Assembly: GCA_037043015.1 (NCBI GenBank)
Contig: CM073322.1
Span: forward strand, 33,935,364-33,999,363
Source: Bryum argenteum
Lineage: Eukaryota; Streptophyta; Bryopsida; Bryales; Bryaceae
Direction: 5' to 3'
DNA: 64,000 nt
In this document: piece by piece, positions 22,251-35,119 of the stretch
How the letters are laid out: each line of letters begins with the position of its first letter
Numbering within the stretch: position 1 is the first letter of the stretch
Notes under the pieces: model-generated
Seen by the model: only the letters and a program-made list of their open reading frames with translations
The model's database searches: none
Told to the model about the DNA's origin: nothing
Position numbers and translations under genes: made by a program

Positions 22251-23240
22251 ATCACACCCTCCATCCATCGCCGGCCATATCCGCATCCCGTGATCGAGCT
22301 CTCTGTCCTGAGATTCGATCGACATATCTGTCGAATTGGGTTGGAAGCTTGATCGTTTTGTTTGTGCGAGCTGTTTATACTCCTCCGTTGTCAAGTAGTT
22401 TCACATGCAGTTGGCAACTAACTGATGAGTGCGCCTTTCAAGTGAGACTTATACCCTCTTGGGTTTTGTGTACTAAGTCACATATTGTAAGAATATGATT
22501 CTTCAAGGTTTTGTATACAGATTTGTCTTTTTTGTGATCTTGTATTCATTATATGTCTTACTCATTTAAGTATGCTTTTAGTATACTAATCCTAAGAATT
22601 TGATTTGGTGTTCAATGATCGCTATCCTTATACATAGTTGGAGATTTTTGGTTACTCTTAATTGTAGGATTATGAAGCAGAATACTACTACAAATATTAT
22701 GCTAAATTTCAGATTTGTACGATTTATGATGTGTACAATTTATAATAATTAAATCATAGTGTTTGAAGTTGGTAAACTATTTGTCTAAAAGCAAAGTTTA
22801 CTTTGTGCAAAAGGGAGCTTTGTAATTATTAACCTAAATGTCAACTCAATCTTCTAAAGGGGCTTTGTGATTACTAATCCAAATAGTGTGCTATGCTTTT
22901 TTCTAAGGAGTATATACAAAGAGTAGCAAAACTGATTCAACTTGTTACAAATGAAACTCTGAACTTGAATTGCACATAACACAAAGCATAATCCTCTTAA
23001 ACTTTATTGTCAGAATATATTGCTTCAAGTGTGGTATGTGACAATCAATCCACAAAACCAGATGTCAAAGTTTAAATGAGAAATTGATGATGCAACTCAA
23101 ACATGTAGCATGACTCTCTTTACATCTTTTTATTGATCTTGTTTTATCACCATGATACATTTAAAGGAACTTTCTGCTACTGCTCGAAGAGACCTCAACA
23201 ACTCTATTGTTGTCAAGTTGGAAGTTGGTAAATACATTTA
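22251..23240. other. 3' flank, AT-rich
   Basis: The proximal part is likely the 3' UTR of the dehydrin-like gene. Nothing else is recognised. Confidence 0.5.
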
Positions 23241-24300
23241 TTCAATTAGTTGATAATATGAAGGGCGGATCCTGTGATTCACGAGCATGTGAAAACCTGC
23301 ATCCTTGCGTTATTGCGTTTCTGAAAATCTGCGTTCTTTTTCACTTTTATTGGTAAGCTTAACACTTTATGTGCAATGGGTAATTTACCGGTGAACAACC
23401 AATTACCGATCACATCTCCATACGGCCTCGCTTTTATCAGATCCACATCACTCCAGCGATGAGAACCTACCGTATGGCACATGTGGACCCAAAGAATGTA
23501 CGCATATTAGCATCCGAAGTCTTACAATGACTGGTGCCATCACGCATCAATATTTTACGTACAAGAGTCAAGTTGTTGTACCTGGTTGTTTTATGCCATG
23601 TTTCGACATTCAAATGATAGTGATATTCGAATATCTTTCCAAGATACCTCGTTTATATCAAGCAATTGACCCCTATAGGAAAGTGAAGCCCAAAACATGT
23701 CGTTTGGACTTTGGTCAACCTCATAATTACTAAATATAAACAGTTTGAAGCTAGAACTATTTGAAGATTGTAGAGTTTTTCCATACCTTTCTGAAAAATT
23801 ATTTCATGCTTCAGAATTCCTCATAATCAAAGTTTGAAAACACTATTTGAAAACTACCCAAAACTGCCCAAATTGCGATATATGCTCATTTATTCTCAAA
23901 ATATGCCCCATATCAATTAAAATGCAGAAACTTTGAAAATTTACCAAAAACTGAGCTTATACTTTTTTTCAAATTTGTTGTTTTGAGCATGTAGAAAGAG
24001 GTACCAAGGCATGATCTCACTGTTCCAATTCTTAATCTGATAATTCTTCACATGCCTTTTTATTGTCAAAAATTGACCTTTGTATTTGATTTTAGCATAC
24101 CTTCAAGCTGTAATTTATTTATTTATTTTATTATTTATTTTATTATTATTTTTCTTTTTTTCTTCTTCTTCTTTGCCCTTTCTGAAAACTTACAACTGTA
24201 AGATCTTGTACCTAAGAATCTGCTTAATTACCCTTTCAAGAATTAAATGTTAGATATTTACATATAAGAGATCATAACATTCAAAGTTTGTCTCTCAAGC
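23241..24300 (+). repeat. Dispersed repeat family B, copy 1
   Basis: Homologous to 25250-25900, to 42260-42900 (reversed) and, in its second half, to 31903-32739 and 50320-51110. The segment starting near 23665 (TTGACCCCTATAGG) resembles a decayed TTAACCCC end. The whole therefore probably includes a TTAA element inside another repeat. Non-coding. Confidence 0.6.
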
Positions 24301-24457
24301 TTTTTTTTTAGCATTGTGAAGAGTTTTTTTAAACTTTTGGAGGCTACCCTTGTTTTTTTTGTAATTTTGGAGGCTTCCAACTTGGGTTTTTTGAAAAATT
24401 TAGTGGTTGTATTATCAACATATTTCCAATTCATTTATTTATGTTGTATGTATGTAC

Positions 24458-24510
24458 GGATGGATGGATGGATGGATGGATGGATGGATGGATGGATGGA
24501 TGGATGGATG
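24458..24510. repeat. (GGAT)n microsatellite
   Basis: About 13 uninterrupted GGAT units. Confidence 0.97.
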
Positions 24511-24639
24511 TGTATTTTTCTTCATTGCAATTAGGGATTGGAGTATATTCTAAGCTAAAAATTCCAATTTCAATTGTAAATTTGACATGAGACTCTTCAA
24601 ATTCTTATTTCTATGTGAGCTAGAACGCAAGACCGTAAA

Positions 24640-25900
24640 AGTGACACATGCCATCCTATATTCCTATAATCAAATTAGCTCCTAAAGCTCCTTGAGAGTT
24701 GAGACCTAAAATGGGTTCTTGCAATTTCAGGTTACTTAGATAAAGGAGTTCAAAATAATATTTTTGCTTAAGAATTTTATTTAGGGCTCCTTATATTGCA
24801 AAATGTATGTAATAAAATTTGCAAAGTCAAATTCCAATTTTTGAGTCTTCTAAGACAAACCTTGGGTTGAGAGCCAAATTTGGAAATGTGTTTATTACTA
24901 AATCATTACGTAAGTTCTAAAGTGACCTAAGTGAGATAGTTCACTAAATCTACAAGGGCACCCTCTTAAAACTTCAAAATTAATCTTCACAATGCCAAAA
25001 ACACCTGTGAGACAAACTTTGGATGTCTCGAATGGTAAACATCCAACTGTCAGAATTTAAAATAGTAATTAGCTACAAGTAATTTGAGTCATATAAGTTC
25101 AATCATACTTTAATTTTAATAGTACACATGACATGAGTGATTTCACTCAATCTTGTACAGAAGAAAAGGGTTAACGTGCCTTCCCCTCTTCCGTATCCTC
25201 CTCCCTCATCTCCAGCATTGAAGTCCAAATTTCAATATTAGAATTCCCAATACATTCACTCAATTAGATGATAATATGAAGCCTGGGCAAATCCTCTTAT
25301 TCATGAGCACGTGAACTTGCGTTCTTGTTGTGTTCTTCCTATTGCGTTCTTGTTGCATTCTTGCTCCGTTCTTGCGTTCTTGTTTTGTTCTTCCTATTGC
25401 GTTCTTGTTGCATTCTTGCTCCGTTCTTGCGTTCTTGCTTCGATCTGCGTTCTTTCTGCGTTCTTTCTACGTCCTTTCTGCATTCTTTCTGCGTTCTCAA
25501 TACAACCTCGCTTTTATCAAATGCACGTCACTCTAGCGATGAGAACCTTCCGTATGGCATGGGCCCAGCAAATTGCACCGAAAGTTTTACAATGACCATC
25601 AATATTTTAGGTACAAGAGCCAAGTTGTTGTACGTGATTGTTTTATGTCATGTTTCCACATTCAAATCATAGTGATATTTCAGAGGTATTTCCAAGATAC
25701 CTTGTGTATATCAAGCAATTGACCCCTAGAAGAAAGTGAAGCCCAAAACGGGTCGTTTAGACTTTGGTCAGCCTCATAATTACTACATATAGGCAATAAG
25801 AAGCTAGAACCATTTGAGGATTGTAGAGTTTTCCCATACCTTTCTGAAATTTATTTCATGCTTGAAAATTCCTCGTAATCAAAGTGTAAACACTAACCGG
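24640..25900 (+). repeat. Long dispersed repeat with internal GTTCTTGC array
   Basis: The stretch is homologous, inverted, to about 42300-43745. Shared blocks run from ACACATGCCATCCTATA, through AATATGAAG..GGGCAAATCCTCTxATTCATGAGC, to the GCGTTCTTG-type minisatellite (25317-25500) and AAGCCCAAAACGGGTCG. The minisatellite length and composition differ between copies. Class unknown, no coding capacity. Confidence 0.7.
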
Positions 25901-26506
25901 TCAAGAGTGGCAGTTTCAATCAATCGCAATTGAGAAACGCCATTTTTTCACATGACCCGTGGACTTCTCTACATTGTGTGAACGGGCCCTCACTTTCGTT
26001 TGCCACTGTAGTTGGACTCTGTCCTAATATGTAAGCCATATGCACATGTGGTCAGTGAACATGAAGATTATAGCAGTGCAACACCTTGCAATGAATCTAT
26101 CTTCATTTGCTTTAAAATACAAAAACAACAAGATGACAAGAAAACGACTTTGCAACAGGAGATGAAGGATATTCCACGAACATTGTTGGGAGTTGGTGAA
26201 ATATCTCCTGACGACGGGCTAGCAAACAAAGGTTCGCAAAGTTCACAGATTCCTGCGACCGCCCTCCCTCTCCACTCTCCAGCTGGGCTCTAATCACAAG
26301 CTCCCTCTCAACAGACACTCTACCTCCGATCGAGCCCAATTGGCAGTCTTCCATGATCCACACACAATCTGGAGCTTTCTTAGATTTCTCCCGCAGCAGG
26401 ACACGTACTACTTCAGACATAAACTCAGTGCCTTGTCATCCCTGCATGCCTCCAGGAACCCTTCCTTCCATATTCTACTGATTCTTATTGATCACTCGTA
26501 ACTTAC
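25901..26506. other. Intergenic; possible relic reading frame
   Basis: A minus-strand frame (26112-26420) containing VVRVLLREKSKKAPDCVWI is open but has no recognised domain. Joining it to the upstream exon at 26507 puts a stop in frame at the best acceptor. Confidence 0.35.
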
Positions 26507-26710
26507 CATTGTCTCAATGGCCGTGGCAGCTGAAGCGGCTGTCGAATTCGAACTGTTTTGAGTTGGGGGACAACCGGACAACCTCCTCACTAAGGTAGTA
26601 ACTGGGGTAGTTTTAGTACAGAGTTTTTCTGACATTAAGATCCTTTTACAGTTCTGAAATTTATTTGCGGATCGAAGGAAAGAGCTCTTGATGCGCCGGA
26701 GTGGCTTCAT
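26507..26710 (-). CDS. Possible small organelle-targeted protein (first exon)
   Basis: The ATG at 26708-26710 opens 68 codons that end at a consensus donor (ATG|GTAAGT at 26505-26507). The sequence is rich in Arg, Lys, Ser and Thr and lacks acidic residues for the first 25 (MKPLRRIKSSFLRSANKFQN), then VRRLSGCPPT and an Ala-rich end. This is the composition of mitochondrial presequences. If the acceptor GCATGCAG (near 26432) is used, the protein ends after one more residue. Without splicing it ends four codons on. It could be a short mitochondrial protein or the presequence of a longer gene whose next exon I cannot find. No family is recognised. Confidence 0.35.
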
Positions 26711-28112
26711 GTGTTTTCATGCTTCTTTGATGAGTTCTTAGAGTTCTACATGGCGCAGAATATATTCAAACGATTAATGGCACCATACTTCTTCAGAAAT
26801 TGTTGATTGATCGATCCTGAAGTCATACACAAAGAGCAAAGCTCGAGTTCATGGATACACCATCTTGGTTGACGCCGATGGCTCGTACTTGGCCAGCACA
26901 AAAATTTATCGCTTTAGTACCAAAAGATTTCAATTCCAAGCTGGGTATGACAAGGAGCTGACGATCGATTAGCTGTAAGACTGCTTTGTTACAAGTTTAC
27001 AAGACTAATTCCAATGATTCTTCTGTAGGTCGGAACCTGTACTAGATGCCAGTCGTGCGGACACTTGTGTCAATGGTTGCCAGTAGAAATCGTTTGCAGA
27101 TACATTTTAAATTCAATATTGAGATGGGAGTGCAACCTGTAAGGCTGTAACCGTATTACTCAATTGAGCTATCTTGATATCATATAATCGCTTTAAGTTA
27201 AATGAACGTCCGGAGAAAAATCACTTGGAGGGTAATGAACAGATTCTGGTAATTTATGATCAAGTGGGTCACATGAGAGCAGAGCCTTCATTATCATCAC
27301 AAATATAATGCGAAATATAAGAGCGCCCATGTTTGTATTACCTACTGCTAACTTCTGATTTTGATGATTCTCTGATCGGTGCCTCAAAAGTCAGATTGTA
27401 AATTTATGTCCGAACACTTGTCGCTAATTGAGACCAATGGACCCACTCAACAATTTATTCTAATTCAAAGAAGAAATTGGCCACATCTCCGACGTCTCCT
27501 ATAATCCAAAGATACCTTGTTCCTGATGAGGTAGAAAGTGTTTCATGTTCACAAAGAGCCTCTGATTTCATCTTATTCAAGCAACCACTACACAGCATTG
27601 AAGAAAAACATTGTGAGATATGTGTCCCGTGCTCCGCCATCGACGTGGGCTCCATTACCCGATGCTCAAACTGTCATCCAGCGGGTGTTACCGATCGAAG
27701 CAAATCGGAACATATCATGTCCACAAGCTAAAATGAATAGTAGCAGCTAAGTGCAAGTATACAACAGTACACAACATCAAAATTTTGAGTCGGTGCGTTC
27801 AGATGGAGAGATGCAAGGATCAGGAACAGGGACGTCAAAGTGCTAAGGAAAGCACAGTCGTCTCCATGATATTGATCAGAACAATACAATTTGTCAACCC
27901 ATGTAAGTGCAGCTCAGGCTTGGAAGCACGCACCCAGTATTCCCTCCAATTCAAAAGGGTTTGGCTACCTGACTGCAGGGTGTTATTCACAAAACAAACC
28001 AGTCACTCTGTATGTATCATCTCGCTCACCAAAGCTACACAAAATGGTAATACGAGCTACAGTGTCTATTATATAGCTGCCTCATAATAGCATATTAAGA
28101 AGCGGTGTATAT
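26711..28112. other. Intergenic, no gene recognised
   Basis: Several open frames of 60-100 codons occur on both strands around 27450-28090 without domains or splice support. Confidence 0.45.
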
Positions 28113-28460
28113 TCATTCCTTGGCACAGGTTCCTGCAGCGCAGTCGCAGTTGGCTCCGCACTTGCCATTCTCCTTCGCGCAGGTTCCTGCCAAGCACACA
28201 CCCACAAGCTCAGCTCAGCCGATGCTCTATCGCATGCATAATTCCAACACTGTAGAGACTAAAAACAAGTGGATACAGTTTTTCATGCATTTTTTGCTCT
28301 GGAGATCGGAGATTGCTGACAAGGAGGAAACTAGGAAGGAGAGTTATGGATCATTACCTGGGTCGCAGTCGCAGTTTGCGCCGCACTTGCCATTCTCCTT
28401 GGCACAGGTTCCAGCTGCGCAGTCGCAGTTGGCGCCGCACTTGCCGTTGTCCAAGGCCAT
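28113..28460 (-). CDS. Metallothionein-like protein, three-repeat, 12 Cys (paralog 1)
   Basis: Exons 28460-28358 and 28186-28113 (intron GTAATG...TTGGCAG, phase 1) encode 58 residues. The protein is three copies of an 18-residue unit built around KCGANCDCAAGTCAKENG, with spacing C-x3-C-x-C-x4-C, giving 12 cysteines and no aromatic residues. In repeat 2 AAG is replaced by DPG. Such proteins bind Cu(I), Zn or Cd through thiolate clusters in the cytosol. Classical seed-plant metallothioneins have two Cys clusters separated by a long spacer, so this compact triplet design is atypical. A leader intron (28602-28489) and a TATA box complete the gene. The repeat and the coding-intron position match the gene at 39 kb. 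Confidence 0.88.
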
Positions 28461-28846
28461 GGTGATGAGCTGATCGGATCGAAGTAAGCTGCAAAGTGAC
28501 AAATCTGTAGATCGTTAGAGTTCACGTAACCCCAGCTAGCCTCCTCGGGTTAAGACGTCATCACCACAGAACTGAATGTACAAACTTGGACAATAGTCAT
28601 ACCTGAGAAGATATTACTGAACAGGTAATCTGTTGCAACAATCGCACAAATCAGTTAGTGCACAGGTCCAGCTATGGCCGGTCTAGAGACACTATGCAAC
28701 TCGCAAGAAGACAGTGCAAAAGAATACTAAAATCTGATGATGAACTCAAGAAAACAGAAAGCAGACGAATAGTGATGATGAGAAACTCACTGCTTAATTG
28801 CACTGAAAGACGATTGAAAGTGTGTAGATCGTGTGCCTGGTGGGGC

Positions 28847-28854
28847 AATTTATA
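28847..28854 (-). promoter_or_regulatory. TATA box of metallothionein paralog 1
   Basis: TATAAATT on the minus strand lies about 390 bp before the start codon. This distance fits a leader containing the 114-bp intron 28602-28489. Confidence 0.55.
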
Positions 28855-28860
28855 CCCAAA

Positions 28861-30739
28861 CCTCAACTGACTGAGTTACCTCCCATTTCACGCAACAGGT
28901 TGGCGTGTGTGGGCCACAAACACCACACTCTGAATGATTTTACTGCGAATGAACCTTTCGAGCGACTGAGGTGTCAATAAAACAATTGCAACTCAAGGCC
29001 TTGATTTGGGGTGTGTTGAATATTCGGGTGACGTGCGACCTCATCCACTCGTGAGCTTTCCATTGGGCGCGATGGAAAATCATTTTCCATTTCGGGGCCT
29101 GTAATGGATGAGTATCTGCATGGTCCTCAACTCTGGGCGTGTGCAGTATCTTGCCCCTGTTGCAACCAGTACGTCATGCTGGGGCTTGGGTCCCCTGAAA
29201 ATGCTCTCTCACTTACCATGCAGTACAACAACTTCATCTACTGTACATGAACGACAGTACAATCTTCTATTGCCTTGTCACTGCGAGAATCGCTCTTATC
29301 TTTTGTGGCTACATGATTGATTTCTTTGGGATAACAAACATTCCCAAAAATGCTTGAACAACTTTATGGGATCAAGTTACTCGTAGCAGCATTCTTGCAA
29401 TGATGTTTCGAATTGAACTCGATTCGCGACCGATTGCTTGGAACTCACAATGCACAAAACGAGAAGTATAGTATATTTATCGGATACGGAGCAAATATTC
29501 TGTTGAGGGGTCGAGGAAATTGTAGAACCTCAACTGATTTTACGTGCCAGTACAAACGTTATCTCCTAATTGGCTGAGAAATTTCAAACTGGGAAGCTAT
29601 CTCTTCTTTTTGGTTGCTGCATTGCGAAGTTGCTGAAGATGAGTCGGTAGTGGAACGTTTTCTAAATTTAGTGAGGAACCTTCTAGCAACTTCAGATTCT
29701 GATTCTGTTCTATCACTGACTGCCGTACAAATTGTTGACATCATTTTGGACATGTCTCAACTAATATTGCGACTGTACCTCTACAAAGCCCCTGGATCAC
29801 GCCGGGAATCGTGGAGCTTGCAAGAAATCTGGCCTTTGATCAGCGTCAATAGCTATCTCATTTGCGAACTCTCGGGTAAAGTAAACATGGATAAGGTAAA
29901 CCTGCCTTCATTCAACCACTTCTTTAGCAATTCCTTACTGATTCAGTGTACCTTAGTTCTGGCTTCCAGCACAATCGTGCGATGAGTTTAGCCAGAGAGG
30001 AAAGTCAAGATGAAAGAAAGAGTACGATAGGTTGTTGTTGATAGGTGAGAGTAAAAAACAAAGGCTACAATGTAATAGGGTAAGTAGAGATGAATGGAGA
30101 GGGGGTGGCCACTTGTTGCAATCGAAGTTGGTGCACTGAATGAATTGCTTGCAAGCCACAACAGCAATCATACAATCAGACTTTTACTTTTCTTTCACTT
30201 GGCAAGAGGCAGGCGGTTGCTTGTTGCGCTCCACAGTCTATTGAGTGCTCAAGAGGCAAACCACAACGCATGCGGTTGTTAGGTGTCTCTATTGTGAGAC
30301 CCCGCTTGCCTGGTCTTAGTCTTGCTTTTACCTCTTTGGGTCACTCTCAGGCCTCAAGTATCATTGAAAGATTCTGGTTGATCTCGCACCAATGCAAACT
30401 CTTACTCCCTTTTTTGCATTCTCATCAAAATTCGATTCATGGATCAATTTTGGGCAACCTCCATGTGCTGATTCTTCTATTCCGTCAGGATCATTGGGTC
30501 AAGTGAGAGATTTGCGGTTGTGGGTTTGGAAATTCTGAGGTTTTATGAATATACAAGTATGATTGTTTGTTTGATTCTTTGTGATTGTGCATGTGCACCA
30601 TAGTTTTAATCTAGGAATGAGTGAATCATAGCATTTGTACATTCTCGTTCTCATGATTGCATGGCCACATGCTATCATGTTACGTTGCGTGTGAATCTCT
30701 TGCTTTGAACTTCTTTGTTTTTTGATGGGTTGCATCTCA
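28861..30739. other. Intergenic, no gene recognised
   Basis: Open frames of up to 123 codons (29614-29985) lack recognisable features. Confidence 0.45.
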
Positions 30740-31570
30740 TACTGAGTCTAGTTTTTGTGGTAGATATTGTAGATTCATGCAAGCTAGTATATTAAATTAT
30801 GGCATGTATTTTGATGAAGACATCTTTTGATTTTTGGTTTGTAAACATATTTTACCATTGCAAGCTTATTATGTGAAATTTAACACATAATAGCATGATT
30901 TTTATTTGACGTAGGTATGATCTTAAGATGATATCCAACGATTTCATAGTTGGGCGTTTTTTGATTTAATTAATTTTGGTATTGGATTTTCTATGATGTT
31001 TCTACATCAAATAAACTGAAATAAGTCAAGGTTCTTGAGAAATTGTATATTTTTTATTCAGTTTTGGATTTTCAAATTCATTCGTTGGGTTTTAATGTTT
31101 TTACGTGGTAAGATTATTTTCTCAAATCTCAATCCAATATGTGAGGAATATATGATATTCATGTTAGTGCAAGTCGTTTAGCTTTGGACTTTTTTCCTTT
31201 GTGAGTTTTGGGTTGCTTTCATCATTACAAGGATATAGTTTGAGCCTTGAAGTTTTCATGGATGATCATATGTTCTTCAAGGTTAGGGTGTTATTGAGAT
31301 GAAGGTAACCAACTTCTTTGTTACAATTTTTTTGATTGATGTAGGTTTGTTAGTAGCAATTTCACATCGATTTGCAAATAGTGATATGATGTAATGCTTT
31401 TTTGAATTTTTTTTGAATTAACAGAATGTGATCTTGAAAAATATGAGGCCTTACAATTTTAATTTTAGTCCTCATGACCTGCAATAAGTCTAATACTAAT
31501 TTGTACAATCAAGATCTAGATAGTTTATCTTTACTTTCATCTACAACACTTTTTTTAACATTGTCTCTTT
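30740..31570 (+). mobile_element. Degenerate TTAA element family 1 copy
   Basis: Family 1 landmarks appear in the right order (GAGTCTAGTTTTTGTGGTAG, ATGGCATGTATTTTGATGAAG, TACGTGGTAAGATT, CAATAAGTCTAATAC, CATCTACAACAC), but both terminal repeats have been lost. Confidence 0.55.
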
Positions 31571-31902
31571 AGGTTATTATGACTTTGTTAAATAGATATG
31601 AAACATATTACAAAAATCAAAATTTAAAGACTTGCTACATTGATGACCAAGCTAGCAGAATATTGTAAGTAAAACCATTTGCCAATTTTTCTATACATTG
31701 GTTCTTAAAATTACTCTTAAATGAACATGAAGGTTTACAGAAATTCTTGAAAAGTTATAAGAGAAATTTTTATGGCAAATTCATGATTCTCGAAAGTTAT
31801 AAGAGAAATCTCTTATTAAAATCTAGAGTTTTGTAAATTCAAGAAGGAGCTTAGAGGATTTTGGGAGCGTGTTTTTACCTCACTTGCAGCTAGGACTTCC
31901 AA

Positions 31903-32739
31903 TTAATCCCTAAAGTTTCAAGGCACTATTTGAATGCTTTTCCCTCAAAACTGCCCTCTTTCCATGCAAGATGCAAATTTTTTTATTTTGACAAATTTTG
32001 AAGTTTGCAACCGTAGGATCTAGTGCTAACTAGTACATGTACATGTATACCAAAACTTAGATTCAAATTCTTCACCATATGTGAGATCATAACATTCAGA
32101 GTTGAAAAAATAGTTTTTTTCATGTTGTAAAATGGCAAATTAATGTTTTGGGGGCCAAAAAAACCATTTTTGGTAGATAATTTGGTTTGAGGCTTTGTAG
32201 AGTCTTGTTCCTAGGTAAGTTAGGAACATGTCTATGCAACTTTTACCCTCATACCACCTATAGAACCTATACACATGGAGTTATGTTGAAACTCAAATAC
32301 AAAGGCTAATTTTCAACAATTATACAGGCATGTAAAATTATTAGATTGATTTTCCAAACAGTAAGATCATGCCTTATTACCTTCTCTACATATACAAAAA
32401 ACAAAACTTGAAAAAAATTAAGATCCCAAATTTTGGTACATTTTGAAGATTCAGCGTTTTGGTCTAGTTTGGACATATTTTGAGAATAAATGAGCATATA
32501 GTGCAATTTGGGCAATATTGGGCAATATTGGGCAAATTTCAAATAGTCTTTTCAAACGTTGACTCCAAATATCTCCTAGAATATGAGGAATTTTGGAGCA
32601 TGAGATGACTCTTCGGAAAGCTATGGAAAATATCTACAACTCGCAAAAGGTTTCAACTTCATGCGTTCTTAAATAGTAAGTCAAAGGTGACCAAAGCCAA
32701 TTCGGCATAGAACAGGCCTCTTGAAATTTTAGGGGTTAA
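31903..32739. mobile_element. TTAA element family 4, 837 bp
   Basis: Left end TTAATCCCTAAAGTTTCAAG; right end, reverse-complemented, TTAACCCCTAAAATTTCAAG. The interior (GAATAAATGAGCATATAGTG, GGAATTTTGGAGCATGAGAT) is shared with dispersed family B at 23.7, 25.7, 42.4 and 50.3 kb. This copy therefore supplies the ends of that family. Confidence 0.75.
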
Positions 32740-34221
32740 AAAGTAATGAATGAAAGATTCAAAAGTAAATCAAGTTTAAAGTAAAAACTTTTGTAGTAAA
32801 TCAAGTTAACTTCTAACGTTTAATCCTCAAGTTAAATTCACAATTTATCTTACATTGATCTTTTATTATAAGTGTAAAATTGCAAGAAGTTAGTCATAAC
32901 ATGAATATGTCATAAAAACTGGGGGTTGGTTAGAAGTTGAAACAAAATTCACAAAGCCAAGATTAACTTGATGTAAAGAACTTGAAATACATAGTTTTTG
33001 AGGAAGGTCAATGAATATATTGATGAAGAAGACAAAGTCCTTACATAAGATTCTTCATTTTTCATATATATAAATGACTATAAAAGTTATCATGCAAGCG
33101 TTTGAAAGTGGTTCACTAAAAAAGGGTATATAATTTAGCATGTTTAACCAATATACATAATAAAATGAAATGCATGCAAGGTATTCATATGTGAATCAAG
33201 ATAAGTAGAGCTTTGTAATATTAGACCTAATCTTGTATATTATGGTTAACAACTACTAACAAAAAATATGAGTGTCGTCACCCTTAAGTCAATTGAAATT
33301 TATACACTCAAAAAAGTGTCTTATAAACAATCAAGATGTCATCATTTTCTCAATAGACTTTATTAAGAGCTTATTTCAATTGGCATAATATGCGAGACTT
33401 GTGGCTACACTATAACTTACAAAGACCCTGCTTACTTATAGGAATTTCAACTACCCAATATAAAAGAGTAACAAATAATAAAGTCCCTTTGTCCCAATTT
33501 TTTTGATTGATATGTTTTTATTTATTTGTCCCAAATTGTCTTAGCAGTTTCAAACAAGTACAAACACAACATTTTTTTGAACACTTTAATGACCATACTA
33601 CATTGTAATTTTGTGCAAGCCCTTTGATTACCTCATGGTACTACTTTACTCATCCTATTTTTATGCATGATCAACTTAAAATTAAAAGAAACAAAATTGA
33701 ACTTCCAATACCAACCAGCAATATAGATAACATGAACATCCCCAACATGTGCCCAACATTTGGTGGCCCAAAACTTTATGATATATTATCATAACATAGG
33801 TTTTCATATCATATAACACTACAAAGCTCTTGGTAAGAGCTATTTGCTTACTATCATTGCACCTCTCAGTTCTCAGTATCATCAATTGAGCTCAAGATGG
33901 GTGAATGATCCTTAGTCAGTCAAGTTTTGCCCTTTGGAGCGCCAAAACCTTATGTTAAGTAGGACAAAGTTCAAACATTGCTACAAAGCTCTTGGTGAGA
34001 GCTTTCCACTCACTATCATGGCACCTCCAATTATTATCGATTGAGCTCAAGGCAAGTGCTTTTTGATGGGTCAAATTTGGCCCAAGCTTTATGATTACTT
34101 TAGCAAATTTTTTTTAAATGATATATCATAATAGTGCTATTGAAAAAGAGTTGTCCATGCAACTAAAGTGAAGCTTTTAATTATGAAGATTGTCCTTACT
34201 TCAATGAAGTTTCAATATTGA
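32740..34221. other. AT-rich intergenic DNA
   Basis: An imperfect direct repeat of about 50 bp lies around 33815-33910 and 33980-34060 (CTACAAAGCTCTTGGTxAGAGCT, then ATTGAGCTCAAG). No gene is seen. Confidence 0.5.
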
Positions 34222-34454
34222 TTAACCCTTAAAAGTCCCTTGGGGATAGTATGTACGCTGTCGTATAATTAGGATTTGCTACCAACAAGAAACTCTAAAT
34301 TGGAATTGTAATAGCTCACTAGAACCGCATTAATTCAAATGTCAACTTCTTCTTTGAACTCAAACCCATTAAAAGTATGCATTTACTCCAAATACAACCA
34401 AAATATACCGTATTCTACTGGTCGCCACGGCACGCTCAGACCTTTAGGGGTTAA
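34222..34454. mobile_element. TTAA-bounded MITE, 233 bp
   Basis: Left end TTAACCCTTAAAAGTCCC; right end, reverse-complemented, TTAACCCCTAAAGGTC. The interior is unique in this window. Confidence 0.75.
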
Positions 34455-35119
34455 ACATTCTGGACCAAAGCGAGTAATAAAGATGAAGTTGGAGTTTCTA
34501 TAGTCAGAGACCACAGTCTAGAATACTTAGAGGATTTTCTTAAGAAAGAAAGGAATGTAATAAAAAATTCTAGTTGTTATTGTTGTGCACTTCTACAAGC
34601 CTTGTAAACCTTGGAGTTAGAATCCACAATCTCAAAGTGTCAATGACATGCTCATTAAAAAATAATAATAAATCTTGCAAATTTCTAGTATAATATCCAA
34701 AAATGTATCTAGATCATGAATCTTAGTTATATTTCATGAGCATTACATCGTTCATTACAAAATTAGTAAATTTTTTCACAAATTTCTACAAGTATAGTAA
34801 GCTATGGTACTATTTACTACACTAATAGAAATTTGTAGAAAAGTAACTACTGTAATAACTTAATTAATTTTGATGTCATCAAAGATATACTTAAATAAGG
34901 ACTTCTCACTACGAACATATCAATTTGGACATATCTTTAAACCCTTTTTCTACAGGAAAATAGGAGTATCTAGATATCAATTCCTTCTTGATCATCTAGG
35001 ACTTTCTACTACGTAACCTTGTATAGTAAATTCGATTGCTTTGTGAGTTCCTACTTGCTATAATCGCATTAGCTTCTTCTCCACTTGCATGCACTTCCAT
35101 CTCAGAGATTTGTAGACCT
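34455..35119. other. AT-rich intergenic DNA
   Basis: Nothing recognisable. Confidence 0.5.

Noticed and set aside
25311-25595. Cys/Leu/Ser-rich ORFs open in all three frames
   Set aside because: They are translations of the GTTCTTGC minisatellite, not genes.
28105-28473. 122-codon plus-strand ORF antisense to metallothionein paralog 1
   Set aside because: Its repeats are the complement of the Cys-rich gene, and the minus strand has introns, leader and TATA box.
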